This document shows, in pieces, positions 23,825 to 35,112 of a stretch of DNA of 64,000 nt. This stretch comes from Prorocentrum cordatum (Eukaryota > Sar > Dinophyceae > Prorocentrales > Prorocentraceae). Location of the stretch: the NCBI GenBank assembly GCA_963575745.1, contig CAUYUJ010016912.1, positions 146,501 to 210,500 on the forward strand, read 5' to 3'. The notes beneath the pieces were generated by a model that was not told where the DNA came from, did no database searches, and was given only the letters and a program-made list of their open reading frames with translations. Made by a program: the position numbers and the translations under genes. The first letter of the stretch is position 1. The number at the start of each line of letters is the position of its first letter.

Positions 23825-24955
23825 TCAGGCCAGCTTTCTATGTAGCCTGCTCCAGGAATCACGAAACTCAAAACCCATGCTGACCAGATGCTTACGCGAT
23901 ACATGTGCCGGCACGCACTTAGTCAACATGTCACTCTCGTTATTGTGAGTGTCTACTTTAATTAGTCGGATCCTACGCTTCGAAACGGCGTCCTGGACCC
24001 AAAGAAACCTGCTTTGCACATGCTTCTGCTTGCCCAAACCCTTACGCTGGGCAAACGCACGAGCGGCAATCGAATCCGATGCCAGCTGGTCAGCACTGTT
24101 ACGAACACTGACCCCGAGAGAAACTCCAAGGTCCTGAGCCATCGACTGGATAGAGAGGCCTGCGGCGGCCCCCTTCACAATCGCATAGAATTCACTCTCT
24201 CCACTGCTCAAACTTACAGTGCGCTGAAGAGAACTCGAGGCCTTCAAGACATGACGGCCAAACTTGCAAACAATGCCCGAGGTCGACTTGCGGGTTGTCG
24301 GGCACCCTGCATGATCGCTGTCCACGATCACCGTCACTTCGGTAGGCAAACGCTGCGACTCGAAACGACTGACCAGACAAGGGTGAGACACAAAATATCT
24401 TCCAAGACGCTTCATATCGCCCTGGTTAGCAGAATTGGGAGACTTCATAGACCTACACAAAGTCTTAGTAGCCTCTGCAATGTCTGGCCTGTCCAGACTC
24501 AAGTACGCAGCACGCGTAACAAGAGACCGATGCGAGCGAATCCCCACGGCATCCAGAGTGGGAAGTGCTTCTCTAGCCTTGGCCTTGTGAAACGAAAGCT
24601 TTGCAGCTGGACTCTCCAAACCTTTGGACCCGGGACGATCAATACCTAGATCACGCAGGATGATATCTACATGGCGCTGGTCGCCTTCTATCTCGACCGC
24701 CCTGGGAGCATCCGCGAACCTGAACACTCGATTTAAAAAGACGATCTCTTTATGATCGCCAGAATCGGGGCCCAGGATCCCCGTACATTTCATGTCATAC
24801 CGGGGCCCAAGGCACCCATCTACCTCGCTCAGGGTGACCTCATCACCCAAAACCATAAAATCGTCTCCGTGAACCGCCCCCCGACCGCCATCGCTCTCAC
24901 GATAGACGAGCGCGGCCGAGGCCACGCCCTGCCGCCAGCCTTCTCCGGCCAGGTG
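23825..24955 (-). pseudogene. copia RT palm and RNase H
   Basis: Reads from the RT connection through V-H-G-D-D-F-M-V-L-G; the second catalytic motif is H-G-D-D-F where copia RTs usually have Y-V-D-D or a near variant. RNase H follows with V-D-S-D-H-A-G-C (Asp), S-S-G-E-S-E-F-Y-A (Glu) and the Q-R-K-G-L-G block. It ends with a T-H-N-N-E-S-D-M-L-T-K tail before the stop at 23825, 33 bases before the 3' LTR. The final ~370 codons are free of stops, so the 3' third of pol is the least damaged. Confidence 0.85.
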
Positions 24956-26030
24956 TGTTATATAGTCTCTGCCAGATGTGAGTAGCATCTTGGGTTCCAT
25001 ATAGTGACTTATGTAAACGAGCGCACTTACCTGCGGACTCCCCTTCTTCCGGGGGCAGGCGCATGAAAACATTGCGCTGGGCCTCTCCATGCAGATGGGC
25101 CCGGGACACATCCCAAAAACCGAGTTTTAAAGGTGGCCCCCGGCTCGAAGACTTCTGTGAAACCAAGAGGCTCACCAAAAATCTGATCGCCTCGAGTGGG
25201 GGTGTCCCGCTAAAAATTTCACTAGCGCTAAGCTGCTCGCCGGGCCTCTTGGTCCTTTTCACCTCCGTTGCCACTAATCTTGATTTATATCGAACCCGTT
25301 CGCTATCCCCTTTGTTCGCGTCGACCCATCCGGTGTTAATCGGCCCCTTCCCCGTCGCTTTGTAGCACTCGGACTCATCGCACTCGGAGTAGACCGCCTA
25401 ACGCTTCATCCAATCCATCTCGAGCTTCCTAGCACCCCTGACGAGCTCCGACTCGAACCGACCTTCGCTGACATCATCCCAAAAGCCGTTCTCCGCCACG
25501 CCGTCGTACGGCGCATCAGGCATCCAGTACTCTATCTCTTGGTCGGGAATGGGGCCCGCCTGTGTCACGCTATTCAACTCACCGATCCTCTCGAGCTCCT
25601 GCTTGAGTACCGTAAGGATAGCCTTCTTAAGCTTCATCGTGTAGGACTTAGCTCCCCGAACCTTGTTCCTGCCCATGAGTTGCGCGTGCTTATGCTTGCC
25701 GTTGCACCTGCGACTGAGGAGTTCAGCTAGTTGTCAATTGTTAGTCATCCAACCCGTTGCTTTCATGACTGATTTCATTTCCCCATTCTCGTTCTCGGCC
25801 TTCAGGTCCCAAGAACACATATCTCCACGTACAACATAAACTCCCGGCTCCGAAGCGAGAGCGACCGCGTCTGGGTCACTCCAAGAACTTACCGACCAAG
25901 GGTGTTCGCGCAAGAACCAACGCTTCTTCTCGTGCCTCTTTCGGCACTGCCAGATTCCAAAACGCAGCAACTTCGTGTCGATCTCAACTTGCAACTGGTG
26001 CCCCTCCTCGGCTGAGGGCCTGCAACGTCG
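24955..26030 (-). pseudogene. copia pre-RT region and RT fingers
   Basis: One frame with two stops: TGA at 25734-25736 (after G-W-M-T-N-N) and TAG at 25398-25400 (after D-W-M-K-R). Before the first stop are the F-L-R-E-H-P-W-S and S-S-W-S-D-P-D blocks. After the second stop come G-W-V-D-A-N-K-G-D and R-Y-K-S-R-L-V-A, the RT start, then the F-W-D-V-S-R-A-H-L-H-G block where the first catalytic Asp (D-V) falls, and L-H-K-S-L-Y-G. The frame is left near 24955. Confidence 0.8.
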
Positions 26031-28220
26031 TAAACTTCGTGCAGGGAGGAGCAGGGCAAAGAAGATAAGGGTCTTCGAATTCAACATCACGCTCAAACTT
26101 GACCTGATTGTTCTCGAGACTCAGGTCATACGGCTCGCCGTCCTCATTCAAAAGCTCAATGTCTGCGGCGACGCCTGGCACCAATCCGAAAGCGGGCGCC
26201 AGCTCGGTGAAACAGCCTGGATTGAAAAGCTCACTGATCGCCAGAGACTGCAACTCCAGCGGGATACTCGGATCAATCTCCAAGCTTCCAATGTTCATGT
26301 CCACCGCGCCTGAGCCCGAAGCTCCCGACGCTGGACCCGCAGAAGAGCTCAAAGCCTCAGGCATGGGAGCATCCTGAAGCGCAGCAGCTACCCGATCACC
26401 ACCACCTCCATTTCCAGAATCCTCACGAGGACGTACTCGGGAGGGCGAACTCGAGCTCCCGAACGTAGCAGCCGGTGACTTCGACGCCGGCTCTCCCTCC
26501 GTTGTCCTCGTAGCTGCTCGTCGTGGTGTGTCGGCCGCTGCTCGAATGACTGCTTGAGACTTCTCCATCTGCCTCTTCGCATCGGGCGCCAAGTCCCCAT
26601 CAGCGCTAGCACCTGGGCCCGCGGGGGGAGCGCCGGGCGCTCCTCCCCCTCCTTGTCCCGCCTGAGCGGGAACGACGGCCGGTGCTTCAGGTCGCTCAAC
26701 TCCAGATGGCCCAGCAGCGGCAGCTGCAGGCCCCGTATCCTGGCCCTGACGGGCCCTCTGGTTCAGAAAGTCAATGGCCTTCTGATCCCCTAAGTTCACC
26801 AAATCCGCGAGCACGCGCGTCCTGCAGCCAGCCGAGTGACTAAGGCCTGCCGCTCCTCGCTGTCCGCGCACTCGTAGCTCATCGCAGCGTACGCAGCCTG
26901 CGGTGTAACCAACCCTCGCAAGGATGGCTCTCGTCACATATAAGTCCCTCGCATTTGGAACTCTTGCCTGCGGAGGCGGCGCCGGAGGCGCCTGAACTCC
27001 GACAGGTATGACCACTGGTGGAACAGCTCCAGCTGGGGCAGGTACTGCAGCCACAGCCTCCTCTCCACGTCCTCGCTGCCAAGTCCAGGGCTCGCCCTGA
27101 GGCTCGAGAACGTCTGGTCCGCATCTCCATCTCTCAACTGGGTCTCGACGTACAAACCCAGTAGCTCTCTGAACACCTTCTCTCGTGATCAGCAATGCTG
27201 TCCCACTTCGACTAGAATGTCCGATGTAGAACCCATCCAAAAATCTTGACTCTAGATCTCGCTTCCTTTGGTCAACTACAAGCTTCTTGCCCTTGACGCG
27301 CTCGCCATAGGTCACACTCGCACGCTCCCACTTGCGCCCAGTACGCAGTTCCTCTCCAGTGCGTCCATCAGCTCCAACTCGAAATCGATGAATGACTGAG
27401 GCCGCGTGTCTGACGGCCCAGAGCGCAAGCACGTGCCCGAATGGAAGGCGCTTGCCCAACCTCGACTGTAGTGCCAACAGGATGGTGCGCACCTGCGCCT
27501 TGATGATCTTCACTGCGTTCTCGACTTGGCCGTCCGCAGCGTGGTCGCCAACCGGCGACTCCTCTAAGATGATGTCCTTAGACTCGCACTTGTCCACGAT
27601 GGCCTTCTTGAGCGATAGCAGCGCCTCCTCGCCATCCGACCTGAGAACCAACCTCTTGTGACCTAGATAGTCCAAGAAATCCGAGCACGCTCTGACAGCA
27701 AACTCTCCTTTTCCTTTGTTGGGTAAAACTGTAGCTCCATAGCATCTCAACTTCCGGCAATACAAAACAACAAACGTGATCCTCCGCTCTTGGCCCTCTT
27801 GGATCGCGCCCGCCTCGGCGCTGTTGAGGTGCCCGAAGTCCATGGACACAACGGGAACCTCCATCTCCTCGTCTCTGGGAACCAAACGACGTGGCTGCCC
27901 ATAAGAACGTCCATCGCAACGCGCCGAACACCATGCTCTGAACACCGCGTGCCCAGACGCCTCGTGCTCGTCAATCTCCTTCTGCGTAGGCGCCGAGGGT
28001 GACCTCGATACCCTCGCTCTCGGAGGTCTGGCCTCCTCCTGGGCCGGCGGCGGCGGCGCGCCGTCCGGCCTCGCTGGCTCTGCGGCTCCTGCCAGAGGCC
28101 CCCCAGCACCTGGGGCAACTGGCGCCGCGGCCGGCCTTGCGGGTGGACCTGCCGGCGGCCCCCCGACGGAGGACTTGCTGCCAGATCCCTTGCGCGCGCG
28201 GCCAGCTCGCTCTCGACGGT
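25984..28220 (-). pseudogene. copia integrase and long C-terminal extension
   Basis: One open frame of over 700 codons (the frame itself begins at 28323). Counting from there, a zinc-binding HHCC lies at residues 120-136 (H-E-A-S-G-H, then C-S-A-R-C). The catalytic acids are D162 (S-M-D-F-G-H), D230 (L-R-S-D-G-E-E) and E268 (G-Q-V-E-N-A). All three and the zinc ligands are kept, so this domain looks undamaged. Residues ~400-660 are Ala/Pro-rich linker. Near the end the D-P-Y-L-L-C-P-A-P-P-C-T-K-F block belongs to a pre-RT region typical of dinoflagellate copia elements and shifts frame near 26030. Integrase inserts the cDNA. Confidence 0.85.
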
Positions 28221-28899
28221 GTTGATGGGCTTCGTAGGACTCCGACTCGTCGAGCTCCGTATCGCGGCCGCCGTCTTGGGATCCACCTTGAGATACATGT
28301 TGTAGACTCCTTTCTCTTGCCAAAGTCCGATACCCTCGTCTGGATGATCATGCTTGAGACGCTCCAAGAACTGTCGCAGCCGCCGTCCTGGGACACTGTC
28401 CTCACCATAGATCAGGCCACCTTCCTTGTCCATGTAGCCGATCTTGTCATTCAGCATCTTCGAGGCTGACGCGAGTGGCTTGGTCACAGCCGCTCGACGC
28501 GCTCGAAACCGAGCTCTCCTGTTGTTCTCGTCGACCCCTCTGATCTCGCCCAGGCCCTCGTCATCGATGATCTGTCCACCTGCCGTGCGACGCTGTCTAC
28601 CACTCGGCGTAACCACTGCTGCTGACCACGAACTTGGCATAACTGCTGCAGCCGCTCCAGAATCAAAGTTGACTGAAACCCAATTCTCTGAGTCGATGAC
28701 GCACAAGGGCGGCGCGAGCGCACGCAACTCCAATCCGCCAGCTTCTTCTGGCTCTGGCTGATCTTGCCTTGCTTGACTCTCTCCTTCTTCCGCCCAATCC
28801 TCGTCCATCTGATTCGCATCCTTCTTGCCGCCTTTCTTGCCCTTCTTGCCTTTGCCGCCTTTGGAGGTGCCTTTCGAGTCATTCACATGTCGAGTCTTC
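28220..28899 (-). pseudogene. copia protease region
   Basis: Continues in the zinc-knuckle frame. The active-site motif is V-N-F-D-S-G-A-A (Asp near 28664), the usual copia D-S-G-A. The following V-T-P-S-G-R and G-Y-M-D-K-E-G-G-L blocks lead to the region before the integrase. The protease would cleave the Gag-Pol polyprotein. Sense moves to another frame near 28220. Confidence 0.75.
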
Positions 28900-29977
28900 G
28901 GCCAACGCTGATCCGCTTTGCGCCCTTTCTTCCCGCAGTTGTAGCAGGTCACGTTCGACATGTCTCCTCCCCTGCCTTTCGAGTCGCCTTTGCCGCCTCC
29001 ATGCCCTTTGCCTTTGTTTCCTTTGCCATCGCCCTTGCCACCGCGATATTGTAGATCCAACGTCCATATCATCAGGTCCTCGGCGGCGCTGTCCTCCTCC
29101 ACCTTCCGGCGGGTCTTTGACCAGGTTGCCGGTGCGCTGCTCGATGTACTGCGTCACCTCCGCTCGGAGGGAGTTGTAGTCGGTGAGCCTCGACTGGTTA
29201 CGCCGGACATGCTTGCCCAAGTCGTCTGGTAGGAGGGGCTCTAGCGCCGACATCCGAATATCCTCAGGCAGCCTCTCTCGAACTCCATCTCGTCCACGTC
29301 TCCGTTCGCATCTCGCCACGAGCTCCTCCCCGCGCTCCGGCGCCGAGCCAAGCTCATCTGGAGTGGCCTGCCCGGGACTCAGCACGTTCCTCAAAATTGC
29401 CCTCTTGCGGATTCCCGTGGCAGGGTCGTACCTCTTGCGCGACTTCCCCCAGCAATCAAACCCGTTGTTCGAAGCCGCGTTGCTCGCGATATCGAAGGGC
29501 TCTCCCGTGCGCAGTTGCTGCAGGGCGGCATAACTACATCTGCGAGCTCATGCTCGCGATGTTGTCGATCGGCTCCTCCGAGTCATCTCCGAAAGCTGTG
29601 CTGACCGCTTCGATGGTAACTGCCTCTGGCCTATCAATCGCCCACTCCAGGACTTCTCGCAGTTTATCTCCATGCACTGAGACCGCAAACGACTCAAACT
29701 TCTTGCTTCACTCTCTGAACTTACTCTCATCTCCTGAAAATCCACTTGGTTTTTTGATACCTCGGTTGTCTACCAGTCCTGGAGAGGCGCCCTGGCCACG
29801 ACTCTCGACTAGCGATGTCAGCGTCTGTACGAGATCTGGTAACTGTCGTAGACCATCTGGATGTTCCTGTCGCAATCGTGCGTTCTCCGCCTCCGAATTC
29901 TGTAGCTGGACCGCGAGCTGTCTCTGGCCCTGCATCAGCTGATTGATCTGCTCCAGCATCTGCTCTGGGATCGCCAT
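28900..29977 (-). pseudogene. copia Gag with degenerate zinc knuckle
   Basis: Starts at the ATG at 29977 with a Gln-rich helical N-terminus. The frame then hits TGA in F-R-E-(stop)-S-K-K-F-E; copia Gags have Trp at this point, so TGG to TGA is likely. It reads on through V-L-E-W-A, then shifts near 29525 to a frame with Y-A-A-L-Q-Q-L-R-T-G-E-P-F and D-P-A-T-G-I-R-K-R, a pattern I know from dinoflagellate copia Gags. It shifts again near 29100 to a Gly/Lys-rich stretch and a zinc knuckle at 28946-28902. The knuckle reads C-Y-N-C-G-K-K-G-R-K-A-D-Q-R: the first two Cys are kept, but the His and last Cys positions are Arg. Gag packages element RNA in particles. Confidence 0.85.
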
Positions 29978-30190
29978 TCTCAGTTGCTCTGTCCGAACTC
30001 CCGCTTCCCGTCGGCCCTAGCTTCGTCCTCGATCCTCTTGCACTCACTCAAGAACTGGCCGACGGCCCACCATATCCTCTTCTGCAACGCACGCCGCAGA
30101 GCCCAGCGCACGAAGCGCTCCCAGCAGGCGAGGCGAAGCGGGAGCCCTCTCGCCTCGACCAGCTCGAAGCCCTGGTGCGAGGAGGCGGAG

Positions 30191-30203
30191 GGCTCCGCTA
30201 CCA
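30191..30203 (-). promoter_or_regulatory. primer-binding site, TGGTAGCGGAGCC
   Basis: Immediately inside the 5' LTR, the minus strand reads TGGTAGCGGAGCC. TGG matches the universal CCA end of a tRNA, and the rest fits the initiator-Met tRNA class used by many copia elements (family knowledge; the host tRNA was not available). Confidence 0.85.
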
Positions 30204-30358
30204 TGCAGAAAACATCTCTGTGAAGAACGAACCCCTTTTCTTCATCGCCTGAAGGTGCCTGGAGCAAAACGGTTGCGGGCAACAGCGATGCACATCAATG
30301 AAACGATATTCAACATGTCAGCTCACACAACAATCACATAATACGCTACACATCTGCA
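30204..30358 (-). repeat. 5' LTR of copia element
   Basis: 155 bp, TGCAGA...TCTGCA ends. On the minus strand this is the upstream, promoter-bearing LTR; I see no clear TATA box. Confidence 0.95.
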
Positions 30359-30363
30359 CTTGC
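30359..30363. repeat. target-site duplication, right (CTTGC)
   Basis: Matches the left copy exactly. Confidence 0.9.
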
Positions 30364-31180
30364 TAGCCGCCCGCGCCAATCACTTTTTCTGCGCGCCCAG
30401 CATGTCAACGAATTGTCCTGAACCTCCCCTCTTTGCGTCTCCCTCGGCCACGCGCGGCTTTGTTATTTCACACTGCGCAACCCCGATGTCCACGGGGGCG
30501 TAGGATGCACTCTTGTGCGAGAAGCGCGTCCTTGGCACAGACACACGCGCAACTGTACCGTTGGCCACTGCGATGGCTGCCATGAAGCCCCCACCAGACC
30601 TCAGAGCCCGATGAAGAGAAACCCGACAGTACTCAAGCCCCCGCCCGCGCAGTCACGCGCCTCGGAACCCCCGCCCTCGCACCAGCGAGAGCCCCGCGCG
30701 CAATGCGCTGCTCGGGGCCCGTCCGCTTTCAATTATTTGATGCTCGTCGCGTGGCTGGCGGGCGCGCGACGCACGGCCGCTGTATAGATTTTGTCATTCG
30801 GCCGTGCGCTTTCGGTCTGCGCTTCTCCCTCCCGCGTCCCTCCTCGGACAGGTTCTCCGGTTGTGACCCAGCCGCGCGTCCCCCGTCTCTCTCTCTCCCT
30901 CGACTTTCATTCGTTCGCTTTCTCCCTGTCTCCATCCCACTCGCCTCCCCCGCGTCCTTCCTCCTCTGTGTCGTTCTGTCCCACTCCTGATACATCGATC
31001 TCGCTCCCCTGTTCGCTTTTCTCCGGCGCCTTCTGTGGCCGAATCGCGGCCGCCAGTCATCGCTCCGACGAGCCCGACCCTCGGGCCCACGCCGAGTTCT
31101 GGCTGCGCTGAGCGCGCCGACCCTGGGGCCCACGCCGACGTCTGGCTGCGCTCCACAGGGTTTTTCGAGCTCTCCCTTCT
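30364..31180. other. no gene seen
   Basis: Pyrimidine-rich at 30830-31030. No supported feature. Confidence 0.5.
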
Positions 31181-31556
31181 TCGGGCCCAGAACAGCCCAA
31201 AACGGCCCAAGAGGCTCCACATATCGTCCCAAGACAGCCCCAGAAGCCCCCTGAAGGGAACGAAAACGTTCCAAGGTGCCCCAAAACGGCCCCAGAGGAG
31301 CCCAAAACGGCTCCAGAGGTTCCCAAGACGGCCCAAGAGGGTCCCCAGAGGGCCATGAGTGCCGCAAGAGGGCCCAAAGAGGCTCCAAAGAGAGCCGAAG
31401 AGGCGCCCAAGAGAGCGCCAAGCCACCCATAGGCTTCCCAGACGCCCCAAGACGGCCCAAAAGGTCCCCGAGACCTCCCACAAAGGGCCCAAAACAGCCC
31501 CAAAAAGGCTCCGAAAGGGCCCCAAGAAAACCCCCAAGAGCTCCCAGAGCCGCTAA
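31181..31556. repeat. degenerate ~11-bp GGCCCAAGA array
   Basis: Same family as 23025-23340, with AAACGGCCC and AAGAGGCCC words. Confidence 0.75.
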
Positions 31557-31604
31557 CTAAATTGCACCATGGCTCCAGGTTGCAGCCTTCACGTGAGCAG
31601 CGGC

Positions 31605-31662
31605 AATGACGATGACGACGACGACGACGACGCCGCCAGCGGCGACGGCGACGGCGACGGCG

Positions 31663-31693
<31 letters not shown>

Positions 31694-31800
31694 CGACGAC
31701 GACGACGACGACGAGGACGACGACGACGACGACGACGACGACGACCACGACGACGGCGGCGGCGTCGGCGGCGGCGACGGCGACGACGACGACGCGACGA
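31605..31800. repeat. GAC/GGC microsatellite
   Basis: GAC triplets with GGC and GGA variants, readable as Asp-rich peptide; no gene implied. Confidence 0.95.
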
Positions 31801-31894
31801 CGACGCCGAGGAGCGCGTCCCGGGAGCCTCCTCCGAACCGTCCCAGAAGCTCCGCGGGATTCCGAATCATCTCCAGTGCTGTCCATGACGTCCC

Positions 31895-32195
31895 AAGAGA
31901 GCCCCCAGACCAAGAGGCAGCCCAAGAAGTGCTCAAAAAACGGCCCTGGGATGGCCAAAGATAGCCCCAAGGTGGCCCAAGACGCCCCCAAGACGCTCCT
32001 AAGCGGGCCCCAAGAGGGGCCCAAGAAAGAAAACTCGAACTCGCCTTTGGAACCGCTCACCCCAAGATGGCCCCAAGGGCCCCCAACTCCCAGGAGGCTT
32101 CCAAGATACCCCCAAGAGGCCTCCAAGAGGCCCCCAAGGGGCTCCAAAGAGGCCCCAGGAAGCCTCCAAGAGGCCCCCCAAAGGCACGCGCACTA
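31895..32195. repeat. degenerate ~11-bp GGCCCCAAGA array
   Basis: Continues the 31.2-kb array on the far side of the GAC tract, suggesting the microsatellite interrupts one array. Confidence 0.75.
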
Positions 32196-32459
32196 ACCCG
32201 ACCCCCCTTCACGCCTTCAGCAACGAGCAAGTTGGCTTCGAAACTCACGGTTATATTTTTTTCGAGGGCGTTCCCTCTTCCGCGCTATACGCTGGGCTGC
32301 GAGGCAGGTAGAACCTGAGCGCGCGCGATGGTTCTAGTGTACGACTCAAGAAAACTAGCAGGTGGAACATGTCGTCTCGCATGGGCTGGTCAACTGGCCT
32401 GGGAAGCAGAAGTGGGCAGTGCAGCTGGGCACGAGAGCCATACTTCCAGCAACCGAACA

Positions 32460-33490
32460 TCTGGGGCCTGTATCCGTTAGTGTGATTGCCAGGCGGGCTG
32501 GTAGCCCAAAGATGCCAAAGATGGCAAACGCGCTGGGCAACCATGATAAATGATAACGCGAACCACGCGGACCTGTTTTCGCAAATGTGCCCTGGCCGTG
32601 AACGGGCGCGGTCGGAGTGAGATTCCTGGCAGCTGCGCTGGCCACGCGATGTGCGCGTCAAGCGAGCTGACACGCTCGGTGTGAACTGCCTGGAAGCAAC
32701 GCTGGCCAAGCGATGTGCCTGGCCACGTGAGCGTCTTGAGAAAGTATGCTGGCCACGCGATGTGTGCTTCAAGCGGGCGGGTGCGCTTGGACTGGACTTC
32801 CTGGCCGGCTTCCCGGCAAAGGCACCTGCAACGCGATGGCAGGTGGGAGCGAGCGGGCACACTTGGAGCTGGCGAGCCTCTTGGCAACAGCGCTGATCAC
32901 GCGATCTGCGCCGAAACTGGGCGGGCACGCTCGGAACGAGCTCCCAAGCAGCCGCGCTTGCAGCGCGAGTGCCGTGCCCAAGAGCGGGCACGCTTGGAGT
33001 CAGCTTCCAGGCAGCTGCGCTGGTCAATCATGCTGTGTGCACGTCAATCAAGGAGGCATGTTCAGAGTTGCCTTCCTGGCCTGCATTTTGGCCACGAAGC
33101 TGACAACGCGATGGCTGCTGGACGCGAGCGGGCACGCTTAAAGTGAGCTTCTTGGCAAGCAGCTTCGCAAATATGCTGGCGAAGCGATGTGCGCCGCAAG
33201 CGAGCGGGTACGCTCGAAATGAGCTTCCTGTCCTGCCCCCCTGGCAGCAACACTGGTAACGCGATGGCTGCCAGGAGCGAGCGGGCACGCTTGAAATGAA
33301 CTTCCTGGCAGCTTCTCGGCAACAGCGCTGGCAACGCGACATGCGTCGCAAGTGAACGGGCATACTCGGAGTGAGCTTCTTGGCAGGAGGCAAGAGCATT
33401 GGCAACGCGATGGCTGCTGGGAGCGAGTGGGTACGCTTGGAATTAGCTTCGGGGACGCTCCGCGAAGTGTGCTGGAAGCAGGCGGGCACT
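32460..33490. repeat. ~75-bp degenerate tandem repeat
   Basis: Recurring words GCTGGCCACGCGATG, GAGCGGGCACGCTTGGA and GAGCTTCCTGGCAGC appear in the same order about 12 times with heavy divergence. Confidence 0.75.
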
Positions 33491-35058
33491 CACGGGGAAT
33501 CCAAAGGACTCGCAAGGGAGGGTCAGGGGAGGTAGGTCGCACCAGGGCCCGTGTAGTGGGAAGCCATTACTAATAGACATCAATAGCCATGTGGGCAAGC
33601 CTAGCTCGGGAACTAGACGATGCTCCGTTGATGCTCTGTTCAACATGTTTGGAACAACACCGCACGCTTTCGTGAACACATCTGAAAACTGCGAGTTCGG
33701 TCGAGCGGATTGCATTGCTGGCATGCTTTCACATATTTAGCTTCACAACGTTCATACTACATTGCAAGTGATACCATCTCTCACAAATTGGTTAGATGAT
33801 TGATTCTTCCAGCGACAATTGTTGCCATACCAAGGGTGCTGCGACGTCATTACCTCCTGTCAAATTCCAATGCGATCACGTCCTGGATCCAATGAACAAA
33901 TCCGGGCAACAGGAATACGACCGTCAATATACAACCGCCAACACCCCCATCATCATGTTCGACCCATACCCCATGACCTGTACGGCACAAACTTGCACGC
34001 ACAACAAGTGGCACTAAAACGCAACACTGAAACGGCTACAACTAAGAGTCATAATGCCTCTGCTTGCTGGGTGTCTGATTCCAGCTGGGACTCTCGCGTG
34101 TTGAACTCACTGTGAACTCTCGGCGCTGCCTGGAAAAGGTCTGAACTCTGGACTGCACCCTGCCGGGGACTAGAACGGGAGAGAAGGACATGATGCGGAG
34201 CGATAACCAGATGCGCAACTACGTGTCCAATGCTTCCGCTGCTTTCTCTGCATCCTGCTTCGCCCCTCGTCCCTTCCCCATCAAGCGCCGATCCCCCTCC
34301 CCCCCCCCCTTCGCCTCTCCTAACTTTTCCTACCACTGGCGGGTTGACAGCTGGCCCATCAGTGTCAGTCCTTCAATTTCATCGAGATCAACTTCGAAGG
34401 TGCGCTCGAGTGGCCCAAGTGGGTCTCGAGCACGTTCAAGTCCGCCTGGTTTTCTTCCGTTTCCTCTCCCTCATCCCCCACGCCCAGCATGAACCGTCAT
34501 AGAGCCCATGAGCGCCTCGAGACACCTACAGAGAGCACCACTGCTGGCATTGTAGTTATGCGACGAACTCTCGTCAAGCAATTTTCGGTGGAACCCTCTC
34601 CCCCCGCCACTTCTGGGGGCCGAGCGCATGGCAGGAAAAGCTGCGGGTGGGGCAGCCCGCCCAAAAGCTGCCTGGAGAGGCCCCGGCTGGGCCTCCGGCA
34701 GCCCTCCGGCGGCCCGGCCCGCACGGGCCTCAGGCAGCTGCCAGGCGGGCACATGGAAGCTCCGAGAGACGGGCTCTTCTGTGCCTTCCAGGGCTCCCGA
34801 AGTGCTTCCAGGCGCCGCCCCAAGTCTGTCCGAGGCATCCCCGGGGCTCTCCCCAGGAGCCTCGGAGAGGCCCTCCCATGCTCAGAGGTTCCACCACGTG
34901 CTTTTGAATGACTCTCGGCTTCTAGTGTCCTCGCCCGAGCCAGGCTCAGACAAGCCTTAGCTCATCTGAGGCCCTCCGCGAGGTTACGTAGAAGGGCAAA
35001 GAAGAGGGCTCCCAGACATGCAAAACCGCGACCCAAGCGCTGGGCCCGCCCCAGGCCC
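33491..35058. other. no gene seen
   Basis: 33490-34480 looks unique. 34620-34990 is GC-rich with CCTCCGGCAGCC-like words; its open frames are not convincing. Confidence 0.5.
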
Positions 35059-35112
35059 CCCTTCCTCCTCCTCCTCCTCCTCCTCCTCCTCCTCCTCCTC
35101 CTCCTCATCCTC
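35059..35112. repeat. TCC microsatellite
   Basis: About 15 TCC triplets. Confidence 0.95.

Larger units (their letters stand above)
23638..30358 (-). mobile_element. complete but decayed Ty1/copia LTR retrotransposon
   Basis: A 6.7-kb element on the minus strand. Evidence: two 155-bp direct repeats starting TGCAGA and ending TCTGCA, a perfect 5-bp duplication CTTGC on both sides, a tRNA-type primer-binding site next to the 5' LTR and a purine tract next to the 3' LTR. The internal order Gag, protease, integrase, RT, RNase H is copia order. The LTRs differ at 7 of 155 positions by my count. The polyprotein is interrupted by in-frame stops in gag (TGA) and pol (TGA at 25734-25736, TAG at 25398-25400) and by frameshifts near 29525, 29100, 28220, 26030 and 24955. 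It cannot make its own proteins, though ends and priming sites remain. Confidence 0.97.

Noticed and set aside
28090-28120. GGGGCAACTGGCG in the copia element as a mini-hairpin
   Set aside because: The flanks do not form the stem; only the loop-like word matches.
33080-33110. GCATTTTGGCCA word resembling the spliced leader
   Set aside because: It is one unit of a degenerate tandem repeat and lacks the 5' part of the leader.
34620-34990. Possible Pro/Ala/Gly-rich small protein
   Set aside because: GC-rich sequence open in several frames with repeated words and no recognisable domain.
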